A stretch of DNA of 5,123 nucleotides from an uncultured Collinsella sp. (GCA_902489515.1 CABUAL010000148.1:1-5123), one strand, 5' to 3'. Positions 1 to 5,104 are shown, counted from the stretch's first letter. Notes: generated by a model from the letters alone, not told the origin. Made by a program: numbers and translations.

Positions 1-60
1 GCAGGACTGCCCGAGCAGGCAATCAAATATATTGCGGGCGGGCACGCGGCCCCGTCGGCT

Positions 61-1266
61 TTACGACAGCGCCACGCCGCCGAGCCAGCCCCAACGCACG
101 CCAGAGCCAGTGCCATAGAAGCTAATAAACGAATCAAGCGACTTCGATGTAATGGCACCCTCGTTGCTCATAACGATGCCGCCGCCAACGTAGATACCCA
201 CATGACCGTAGATAAGGCCCGGAGCACCCGTGCCGCTGTGCGAGGAATCGGCCACGATCATGCCCACCTGCAGCGCCGAGCGGTCGGAGCTATAGCACCA
301 GGCGTTAAACATGTCGCACGCATTGCCTCCAAAGTAGCCAACGCCGGCGTTACGGAAGACATTGGTGACCCACGCCGCGCACCAGTTCTGACCCGGCGAA
401 GGCGTGGAGTAGCACGCGTTGACGACAGCCTGCTGCTTGCCCGAGCCGGCATTCTGCTGCGGAGTTCCGGGCGCGTACGATCCACCACCCGAGCTCGAAC
501 CACCCGAGTAGGAATTGTTCTTGTTCGCGGCAGCCGCGGCAGCGGCAGCCTTCCTAGCGGCCTCCTCAGCCTGGGCAGCAGCGAGGATCTCGGAATCGCG
601 CTGAGCCATGAGCTCCTTGACGTCGTCGGAAAGACCGTTCAGCACGGTCTGGACTTCTTGCTGCTTGGCCTGCATGTCCTGCATCTGGGCAGTCTGCTGG
701 TCCTTGAGCTTCTCTAAGTCGGCCTTCTGCGACTCGAGCTCGGTCTTTTGCGCATCGAGCTCTTCCTGGATGGTCTGAATGTCCTCGATGGCGTCGCGGT
801 CGCTCTTGTTGATCTTCTCAACGTAATGCGCGTTGGCGACGAGTTCCTCAAACGAGCCAGAGGCCAGCAGCAGCGACAGGATGTTCGTGCCGCCGGACTT
901 GTAGCTGGCGGCCACGCGATCGGAAAGGTCGTTGCGCTTCTTCTTGAGCTCGGCCTTCTTTTCATCGATCTGGGCCTGCGTGTCGTCAATCTTGCCCTGG
1001 ACATTCTCGATGTCGTTGAGGGTCTGGGCATTCTTGTTGGCCAGCGCCGCATACTCATTTGCGATGCTGTCGAGCTGGGCCTGAACCTCGTCGAGCTGGG
1101 CCTGGACGGCATTCAGTTTATCGGTGGTTTCTTTGGAAGCCTCCGCCGCATGGGCGCGAGCGGGCAGGCCAAAAAGAACTGCCGCAGAAGCGGCGCCGAA
1201 CAGGGCCTTGAGGGCAGTGCGGCGCGAGAGCTCCTGGGAAAGGATAGAATCGCTGTTTGGTGACAT
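61..1266 (-). CDS. Secreted PcsB/CwlO-like peptidoglycan hydrolase: Tat-type signal, coiled coil, C-terminal CHAP-like domain
   Basis: Probable cell-wall hydrolase of 401 aa, exported to the envelope. Residues 1-41 look like a signal peptide. SRRTALK (14-20) resembles the twin-arginine motif, then a hydrophobic Ala/Leu stretch ends in ARAHA-AE, a good signal-peptidase site near residue 40. Residues 45-235 are strongly heptad-like (Gln/Glu/Lys/Leu-rich). They include the segment YKSGGTNILSLLLASGSFEE (122-141), typical of the PcsB/CwlO coiled-coil region. In that family this region keeps the enzyme inactive until FtsEX engages it. Residues 236-276 are a poly-Ala then Gly/Ser linker. The catalytic domain (277-401) has NWCAAWV with Cys296 and YGHVGIYVGGG with His355, as in CHAP/NlpC-like cysteine peptidases or amidases; Asn368 is a possible third residue. 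GGAG lies 5 nt before the ATG. The gene is divergent from galE. Bond specificity (amidase or endopeptidase) cannot be told from sequence. Confidence 0.88.
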   Translation of the reverse strand: MSPNSDSILSQELSRRTALKALFGAASAAVLFGLPARAHAAEASKETTDKLNAVQAQLDEVQAQLDSIANEYAALANKNAQTLNDIENVQGKIDDTQAQIDEKKAELKKKRNDLSDRVAASYKSGGTNILSLLLASGSFEELVANAHYVEKINKSDRDAIEDIQTIQEELDAQKTELESQKADLEKLKDQQTAQMQDMQAKQQEVQTVLNGLSDDVKELMAQRDSEILAAAQAEEAARKAAAAAAAANKNNSYSGGSSSGGGSYAPGTPQQNAGSGKQQAVVNACYSTPSPGQNWCAAWVTNVFRNAGVGYFGGNACDMFNAWCYSSDRSALQVGMIVADSSHSGTGAPGLIYGHVGIYVGGGIVMSNEGAITSKSLDSFISFYGTGSGVRWGWLGGVALS

Positions 1267-1327
1267 ATGTACTCCGTTACATGCTTATTTATATGTCGCT
1301 CAACTCATACATATTAGCGTACATATG
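1264..1327. repeat. Perfect 9-bp inverted repeat flanking the hydrolase promoter and start
   Basis: CATATGTAC (1264-1272) and GTACATATG (1319-1327) are exact reverse complements 46 bp apart. One arm covers the start codon and the edge of the ribosome binding site. The other lies between the predicted -35 and -10. Further ATATGT/ACATAT copies occur at 1291-1296 and 1309-1314. The placement would suit a repressor operator pair, but the region is AT-rich and chance is possible. Confidence 0.4.
1272..1275 (-). promoter_or_regulatory. Ribosome binding site of the cell-wall hydrolase gene
   Basis: The minus strand reads GGAG 5 nt before the ATG at 1264-1266. This supports that start over internal Met codons and keeps the whole signal peptide. 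Confidence 0.7.
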
Positions 1328-1338
1328 GCGCGTCCCAA
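1311..1338 (-). promoter_or_regulatory. Candidate sigma70-type promoter of the cell-wall hydrolase gene
   Basis: On the minus strand, TTGGGA (1333-1338) and TAATAT (1311-1316) are separated by 16 bp. Each matches 4 of 6 consensus bases. Transcription would start near 1304, giving a leader of about 38 nt. The spacer contains one arm of the CATATGTAC inverted repeat. This is a by-eye prediction. Confidence 0.4.
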
Positions 1339-1489
1339 CGATTTCCACGAACGGCAGGAAACTACAAGGTCAGCGGCTCGTAAGCAAATGTCAAAGATCA
1401 GGTTATGCGTACGCAAGCTCTTCTATGAGTACGTTAGCACAATCCTCTGCTTTTCCTACAGCGCACGATTTGGGCGTCCCTGCCTGCGC

Positions 1490-1495
1490 TATACT
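1490..1495 (+). promoter_or_regulatory. Candidate -10 element of galE
   Basis: TATACT lies 37 nt before the galE ATG and would start transcription near 1502. No convincing -35 is seen at 16-18 bp; TTTGGG at 1469-1474 is the nearest weak candidate. Either an activator assists or the promoter is elsewhere. Confidence 0.4.
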
Positions 1496-1532
1496 CCCCT
1501 GAAGAAGTGTTCCTGATTCGATAGGAGACTAC

Positions 1533-2594
1533 ATGTCCAAAGCACTCGACCCCAAAGACACCTGCGTCCTCGTTACCGGTGGCGCCGGCTTTATCGGCTC
1601 GCACACCGTCGTTCAGCTGCTCGAGGGTGGCTACCAGGTCGTCATCGTCGATGATCTCTCCAACTCCAGCGCCGTCGCCGTCGACCGCGTCAAGACCATC
1701 GTGGGCGACGAGGCCGCCAAGAACCTCACCTTCTACGAGGCCAACGTGCTCGACCGCGATGCAATGAACAAGATCTTCGATACCCATCAGATCGACCGCG
1801 TCATCCACTTCGCCGGTTTTAAGGCCGTCGGCGAGTCGGTGAGCAAGCCCGTCGAGTACTACCACAACAACATCGAGAACACCCTGGTGCTCATCGACGT
1901 CATGCGCAACCATGGCTGCAAGTCCATCATCTTCTCGAGCTCCTCGACCGTCTACGGCGACCCGGACAACCCGCCCGTCACCGAGGAGGATCCTAAGAAG
2001 CCCGCGACCAACCCCTATGGTTGGACCAAGTGGATGATCGAGCAGATCCTTATGGACGTCCACACCGCCGACCCCGAGTGGGACGTCGTGCTGCTCCGTT
2101 ACTTCAACCCCATCGGCGCTCATCCGTCGGGCCTGATCGGCGAGGACCCCAAGGGCATCCCCAACAACTTGGTGCCCTATGTCGCCCAGGTCGCCGTGGG
2201 CAAGCTCGAGGCCGTTCAGGTCTTTGGCAACGACTACCCCACCCCCGACGGCACCGGCGTGCGCGACTACATCCACGTGTGCGATCTGGCCTCTGGTCAC
2301 GTTGCCGCCCTTAACTGGATGAACGGCAAGACCGGCGTCGAGATCTTTAACTTGGGCACCGGCACCGGCACCTCGGTACTCGAGGTCGTCGCCGCCTTCT
2401 CCAAGGCTTGTGGCAAGGAGCTGCCCTACGTGATCCGCGAGCGCCGCGCCGGCGACATCGCTGCCAACTGGTGCGATGCCTCCAAGGCCGAACGCATGAT
2501 GGGTTGGAAGGCCCAGTACGACATCGCGGATATGTGCCGCGACAGCTGGAACTGGCAGAGCCACAACCCCAACGGCTTCGCCGACGCCGAGTAG
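1533..2594 (+). CDS. galE: UDP-glucose 4-epimerase
   Basis: Cytosolic NAD-dependent epimerase that interconverts UDP-glucose and UDP-galactose. It serves the Leland pathway of galactose use and supplies UDP-galactose for envelope glycans. The protein has 353 aa, slightly longer than the usual 330-340. It is an extended short-chain dehydrogenase/reductase: the NAD-binding TGGAGFIGS is at 15-23. The SSSSTVYG segment carries the catalytic Ser (Ser137 by alignment with E. coli Ser124). YGWTK gives catalytic Tyr162 and Lys166. FNPIGAHPSG (191-200) and VRDYIHVCDLASGH (243-256) are characteristic GalE segments. AGGAG at 1523-1527 is 5 nt before the ATG. No other galactose gene is in the window, so it appears to be transcribed alone. 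Arginine codons are CGC/CGT throughout, as expected for a native gene. The terminator at 2708-2740 probably ends its transcript. Confidence 0.96.
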   Translation: MSKALDPKDTCVLVTGGAGFIGSHTVVQLLEGGYQVVIVDDLSNSSAVAVDRVKTIVGDEAAKNLTFYEANVLDRDAMNKIFDTHQIDRVIHFAGFKAVGESVSKPVEYYHNNIENTLVLIDVMRNHGCKSIIFSSSSTVYGDPDNPPVTEEDPKKPATNPYGWTKWMIEQILMDVHTADPEWDVVLLRYFNPIGAHPSGLIGEDPKGIPNNLVPYVAQVAVGKLEAVQVFGNDYPTPDGTGVRDYIHVCDLASGHVAALNWMNGKTGVEIFNLGTGTGTSVLEVVAAFSKACGKELPYVIRERRAGDIAANWCDASKAERMMGWKAQYDIADMCRDSWNWQSHNPNGFADAE

Positions 2595-2603
2595 CCACTC
2601 CCC

Positions 2604-2641
2604 CGTGCTAGGTTTTGTGGCATGCCTCAAAACCTAGCACG
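2604..2641. repeat. 14-bp perfect inverted repeat (extragenic palindrome A)
   Basis: The arms 2604-2617 (CGTGCTAGGTTTTG) and 2628-2641 (CAAAACCTAGCACG) pair perfectly around a 10-nt loop that contains the palindrome GGCATGCC. It starts 10 nt after the galE stop. No T-run follows, so it is not a standard intrinsic terminator, but it could protect the galE mRNA 3' end. It shares its layout with the second palindrome at 2675-2705. Confidence 0.85.
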
Positions 2642-2674
2642 CGACATGCTCGGCACATGCCGCTTCCCGCATGG

Positions 2675-2705
2675 GTAGATTTCTAGACATGTCCCAAAAA
2701 TCTAC
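2675..2705. repeat. 8-bp inverted repeat (extragenic palindrome B)
   Basis: GTAGATTT (2675-2682) pairs with AAATCTAC (2698-2705) around a loop holding the palindrome GACATGTC (2686-2693). On the minus strand it aligns with palindrome A as TAG-R-TTTT, then a CATG-centred palindrome, then AAA-Y-CTA. The two look like divergent copies of one extragenic repeat family. Confidence 0.7.
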
Positions 2706-2994
2706 TGGCCCCGGCCTCCAATGTGAGGTCGGGGCTTTTTAGGAACTCGTTCTCGAGCTCGAGCTCGCGCATGCACTTGCGGGCGGCCCTCATCTCGGCG
2801 GTCTCGGTCTTGGCCGCGGCCGCCACGACCGGGTGGTTGGCCAGTTCCTTCTTTCTGACCGTCACCCATCTTCCCAGGATCTTCTCATTGATGCCGAGGT
2901 CGGCGGCCACTTGGGCGATGGGCTTCCCCGACGCGACGGCGAAGTCTGCGGCCTCGGTGCGGTGCCCCGCTGTGCAGGAGAGCCTATCTGCCAT
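2683..2994 (-). pseudogene. IS3-family transposase OrfA, 3'-truncated
   Basis: The open frame encodes 103 aa. Residues 1-86 resemble IS3 OrfA (HTH_Tnp_1): a DNA-binding helix-turn-helix around 22-45 (GKPIAQVAADLGINEKILGRWV) and a leucine-zipper-like helix around 66-86 ending in ELELENEFLK. Family members normally continue with a KAxAFFA-type tail and a -1 frameshift into OrfB. Here residues 87-103 are non-homologous, read through the terminator hairpin and palindrome B. AAGGAG lies 9 nt before the ATG, so a short DNA-binding protein could still be made. Without OrfB it has no catalytic activity; it might at most act as an inhibitor of related elements. No orfB fragment is seen. Confidence 0.75.
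2708..2740 (+). terminator. Strong intrinsic terminator, probably for galE
   Basis: GCCCCGGCCTC (2708-2718) pairs with GAGGTCGGGGC (2725-2735), 11 bp with one G-U, around the loop CAATGT. Five T follow (2736-2740). It would end galE transcription about 145 nt past the stop. The T-run is also the point where homology to IS3 OrfA stops on the other strand. Confidence 0.85.
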
Positions 2995-3087
2995 GACTGA
3001 ACACTCCTTTCTTTTTGGCGCTGAAACGATTATCGCCGCTCAACGCCATTCCTCTAAGTCAAGTGTCCTGGGATACAATACAGTTCA
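2737..3087 (-). mobile_element. Remnant of an IS3-family insertion sequence (left end plus truncated orfA)
   Basis: Read on the minus strand, the element would begin at 3087 with TGAACTGTATTGTATCCCAG, an IS3-like TGA/TGT-type terminal sequence. A leader of about 90 nt follows, then the orfA start at 2994. Homology ends at about 2737, in the A-run after codon 86. orfB (the DDE catalytic part) and the right terminal repeat are absent from the window. The element therefore cannot move on its own. The exact outer end at 3087 is inferred, because the matching right end is missing. Confidence 0.65.
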
Positions 3088-3218
3088 AATGGACGAGGAG
3101 GATCCGGCGCTCCTCTTGATGAGCCCGGAGAGGCCCCTGGTCGTCACCCTTCCCCGCGCGAACGCAAAGCGGACGGCGGCGAGCCATGTCCTCCCCGCGC
3201 GTTCCATTTAGGGAGTCC
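3088..3218. other. GC-rich intergenic stretch of unknown origin between the IS end and the operon promoter
   Basis: I recognise no gene here. Two overlapping 40-aa frames (minus 3085-3207, plus 3089-3211) have no convincing ribosome binding site and no family resemblance. Visible structure: GAGGAG (3095-3100) pairs with CTCCTC (3110-3115), and TCCCCGCGCG is directly repeated at 3151-3160 and 3192-3201. The stretch is more GC-rich than the ATPase gene that follows. It may be a relic of sequence disrupted by the IS or carried with the module. Confidence 0.4.
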
Positions 3219-3237
3219 TCGAGAAGTCGATCTCCCT
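3210..3237. repeat. Inverted repeat just upstream of the operon -10 (possible operator)
   Basis: AGGGAG (3210-3215) and CTCCCT (3232-3237) are reverse complements. They enclose TCGA-GAAG-TCGA (3219-3230), which adds an inner 4-bp stem. The structure spans the expected -35 region. CTCGCGAG (3261-3268) is another 8-bp palindrome, just after the predicted start of transcription. Either could bind a regulator; neither is a recognised site. Confidence 0.35.
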
Positions 3238-3238
3238 G

Positions 3239-3247
3239 TGCGATAAT
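3239..3247 (+). promoter_or_regulatory. Extended -10 promoter of the ATPase/nuclease-like operon
   Basis: TGC followed by GATAAT (3242-3247) matches an extended -10 element, 5 of 6 in the hexamer, with the TG correctly placed. The -35 position (TCGAGA, 3219-3224) is weak, which an extended -10 tolerates. Transcription would begin near 3254, leaving a leader of about 35 nt before the TTG start. Confidence 0.5.
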
Positions 3248-3277
3248 CGAGCTATTGAGTCTCGCGAGTTTAGAGCT

Positions 3278-3283
3278 GGTGAT
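3278..3283 (+). promoter_or_regulatory. Ribosome binding site for the TTG start of the ATPase
   Basis: GGTGAT lies 5-7 nt before TTG 3289-3291. An in-frame TGA at 3280-3282 excludes any start further upstream. ATG at 3284 opens only a two-codon frame (ATG CAT TGA) whose stop overlaps the TTG. GTG at 3301 is the next alternative start, but it would remove the first beta strand. Confidence 0.5.
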
Positions 3284-3288
3284 ATGCA

Positions 3289-4587
3289 TTGAAAATCAAG
3301 GTGAAAAACATCGGCAGGGTCGCTGAGGCCGATATCGAGATTAATGGCATTGCCGTGATCGCCGGGAAGAACGGGACGGGGAAAAGCACGGTTGGAAAAG
3401 CGCTTTATGCGGCCTTCAACAGCATGTCCGATTCGGAGAACAAAATCGACCGCATGAGGCGCAATAGTGTTGAACGCGCCATCAGGAAGGCATATGTGGG
3501 AGGCCCTCTCGACTCCACGTCTCGCCACAGGCGAACTGCTGGAAGAATGAATGGTTTCATCGACAGGGTTTTTTCGGGCGAGTGCACGAGGGACGAGCTT
3601 ATTGATGAGATAAAGGAGTATTACGGGGAGGAGATCTCCCGTGAGATCGAATCCGATTTCACGAATGGCGTAGCAGGAGTTGCCGATCAGATTATCGAGA
3701 TCATGGATATCTCCGATGATGAGGTATTTCGTGCGATTGCGACAAACAGGTTCCAAAGCGAGTTCAACGGCCAGATCAATTCGGTTTTCGGCGAAGAGCC
3801 CGGGAAGGTCGAACTCCAGATAAAGGACGCATCTACGGTTTTCTCGGTTGCAGGTGACGAGGTGGCGGAGGTGCACGATAGGAGGGTTTTGCGATTCAGG
3901 GCGCATTATCTGGACGACCCGTTCCTGATCGATTCTCTCGGAGGGCCCTACGGCCCCGCTTTTCGGTTCAGGCCCCTCCTTGGACACCAGGAGGAGCTGC
4001 GGCAAGATTTGATTCAGGCGACCATCCGTAACGATGACAGCGAGTCCTCGCTGTTCGACGAGATCGCGAAGGAGCGGCACCTGAAGGTTCTCATGGACAA
4101 GGTCTCCTCCTTATGTCCGGGGTATTTCGAGAGGAGCGAAAGTCGCGGTCACCTTACGTATCTCGAAGAGGGCTTCGCTCGGGGGTTGGAGCCTGGGAAC
4201 CTTTCTGCTGGCTTGAAGACGTTCGCCATCATGAAGGTGCTCTTGAAGTCCGGCGCGCTAGATGCCGGAGGGACTATTATCCTCGATGAACCCGAGATTC
4301 ATCTTCATCCTGCATGGCAGCTGGCCTTCGCCGAGATAATCGTGCTGCTCCAGAAAGAGCTCGGGATGCACGTCTTAATGAGCACCCATAGTCCATATTT
4401 CTTGAATGCGATCGAAGTGTATTCTAAGAAGCACGCTGTTGATGGATTGTGCTCATATTATCTTGCGGAGACCTGCGCTGATGGACGCTCTCGCTTTGCC
4501 GAAATAACCGGCTCGACTGAGGTCGCCTACGAGAAGCTGGCGGCTCCTTTTGATACGCTTGAGAGAGAGGAGTACGGCCTTGAGTAG
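3289..4587 (+). CDS. ABC/AAA-type ATPase (AAA_21-like, no TOPRIM), first gene of a candidate defence pair
   Basis: Cytosolic 432-aa ATPase of the SMC/OLD/ABC-like class. It opens with a typical first strand (KIKVKNIGRVAEADIEI), then Walker A GKNGTGKS (26-33). LSAGLK (305-310) is the ABC-signature-like motif, IILDEPEIHLHP (330-341) holds Walker B with Asp333 and Glu334, and STHSPYF (365-371) supplies the switch His367. Residues 45-300 are a charged, mostly helical insertion without a motif I recognise. Only about 60 residues follow the switch, too few for the TOPRIM nuclease of OLD or GajA, so an effector is probably supplied by the downstream gene, which overlaps it by 8 bp. This ATPase type with EIIVLLQKELG and STHSPYFLNAIEVYSKK segments is, from memory, widespread in gut bacteria. 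Its function is not established; defence is inference. Frequent AGG arginine codons contrast with galE. Confidence 0.85.
   Translation: MKIKVKNIGRVAEADIEINGIAVIAGKNGTGKSTVGKALYAAFNSMSDSENKIDRMRRNSVERAIRKAYVGGPLDSTSRHRRTAGRMNGFIDRVFSGECTRDELIDEIKEYYGEEISREIESDFTNGVAGVADQIIEIMDISDDEVFRAIATNRFQSEFNGQINSVFGEEPGKVELQIKDASTVFSVAGDEVAEVHDRRVLRFRAHYLDDPFLIDSLGGPYGPAFRFRPLLGHQEELRQDLIQATIRNDDSESSLFDEIAKERHLKVLMDKVSSLCPGYFERSESRGHLTYLEEGFARGLEPGNLSAGLKTFAIMKVLLKSGALDAGGTIILDEPEIHLHPAWQLAFAEIIVLLQKELGMHVLMSTHSPYFLNAIEVYSKKHAVDGLCSYYLAETCADGRSRFAEITGSTEVAYEKLAAPFDTLEREEYGLE
4568..4572 (+). promoter_or_regulatory. Ribosome binding site that sets the TTG start of the second operon gene
   Basis: AGGAG, within a GA-rich run, is 7 nt before TTG 4580-4582. 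The longer frame starting at TTG 4550 has no such site. The site lies inside the end of the ATPase gene, which suggests translational coupling. Confidence 0.75.
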
Positions 4588-5086
4588 CGACCTGTGCGCC
4601 TCCTGCCCTCATCCGAACTCTCCCGTGGTGCCAGATGGCAGCGATGGTTGCTCCCGTTGCAGGACCTGTATCCTAAGGGACTGCACGTCGACCATCTCCA
4701 AAACATCCAGAGACGGGAGCGTCTCTCTTGTGGATGACGATTTGCCTGTTGTCAATTTTGACTCTGTTAAAGAATGCTACTGCAAGAAGGTCAATAGGTG
4801 GATGCAACTCCCGCGCTCCGCCGATGCGCTGTATTGCGATCGGGAAACGTTATATCTAGTCGAATTTAAAAACGGCAGTCTGAAGGAGACGCTGGGGAAG
4901 AGGCTCAATCCCAAGGATGACGAAGAGCTTGGTATCAATCTTGGCCAAAGGGACGCCCTCATCGAGAAGTGCAAGGACAGCGTTTTGATCTGCTCGGACC
5001 TGTGGGGAAAGAGGACGAGATGGTTTCGCGAGCACTGCGTCTTTGTTTTGGTATACAACGAGGACAAGAATCAGAACCACCCTTAA
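4580..5086 (+). CDS. Small Cys-rich protein with a PD-(D/E)xK nuclease-like core, partner of the ATPase
   Basis: A 168-aa protein of no named family that I recognise. The N-terminus has a cysteine cluster (Cys6, Cys9, Cys24, Cys27, Cys30, Cys35) arranged like a zinc-binding ribbon; the protein has 12 Cys in all. The middle reads SADALYCDRETLYLVEFKNG (80-99), the layout of PD-(D/E)xK nucleases: Asp82, then Glu95-x-Lys97 on the next strand, with Glu65 a possible helix acid. A following helix and strand (IEKCKDSVLIC, 128-138) fit that fold. Inference: a metal-dependent nuclease controlled by the ATPase. It could instead be an inactive structural partner. The start is TTG at 4580, inside the last codons of the ATPase gene (8-bp overlap); a longer form from TTG 4550 is less likely. 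AGG and AGA codons are common. The stop codon lies within the terminator hairpin. Confidence is high that it is a gene and moderate for the fold. Confidence 0.78.
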   Translation: MSSDLCASCPHPNSPVVPDGSDGCSRCRTCILRDCTSTISKTSRDGSVSLVDDDLPVVNFDSVKECYCKKVNRWMQLPRSADALYCDRETLYLVEFKNGSLKETLGKRLNPKDDEELGINLGQRDALIEKCKDSVLICSDLWGKRTRWFREHCVFVLVYNEDKNQNHP

Positions 5087-5104
5087 AAAGGGTGGTTTGC
5101 TCTT
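5075..5104 (+). terminator. Hairpin terminator overlapping the stop codon of the operon
   Basis: AACCACCCTT (5075-5084) and AAGGGTGGTT (5088-5097) form a perfect 10-bp stem with an AAA loop, followed by a weak T-rich tract (TTTGCTCTT). The stem begins at the codon for Asn166, and the TAA stop spans the stem and loop. It can form on both strands, so it may also block transcription from the right. Confidence 0.6.

Noticed and set aside
1..60. Possible end of another gene or a terminator left of the hydrolase gene
   Set aside because: One frame is open but has no recognisable protein. The small GGGC/GCCC hairpin downstream of the hydrolase stop has no T-run, so neither can be supported.
202..717. 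171-aa plus-strand frames opposite the cell-wall hydrolase (also 748-1263)
   Set aside because: Both are complements of coiled-coil and repeat codons, with no ribosome binding site and no family features.
1434..2630. 398-aa open frame on the minus strand opposite galE
   Set aside because: It is a Val/Gly/Asp-rich antisense shadow of the GC-rich galE codons, with no family resemblance, while galE is unambiguous.
2604..2641. First hairpin after galE as an intrinsic terminator
   Set aside because: The stem is strong but no T-run follows; the 2708-2740 hairpin with TTTTT is the real candidate.
2604..2705. Two similar palindromes considered as a CRISPR array
   Set aside because: Only two divergent copies, each itself a hairpin, without uniform repeats or spacers and without cas genes.
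3027..3035. GATAAT on the minus strand (3029-3034) as the orfA promoter
   Set aside because: The only good -35 (TTGACT, 3056-3061) is about 22 bp away, too far for a standard promoter. I also considered a link to the CGATAATCG at 3241-3249 and judged it chance.
3089..3211. 40-aa plus-strand frame starting MDEEDPALLL
   Set aside because: No ribosome binding site, no homology recognised, and an equally long frame exists on the other strand, which is typical of GC-rich non-coding DNA.
3208..4080. 290-aa open frame on the minus strand opposite the ATPase gene
   Set aside because: It is the antisense shadow of a gene with clear Walker motifs and has no recognisable domain.
4550..4579. Ten extra N-terminal residues for the small partner from TTG 4550
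   Set aside because: No Shine-Dalgarno sequence precedes it, whereas AGGAG is placed 7 nt before TTG 4580.
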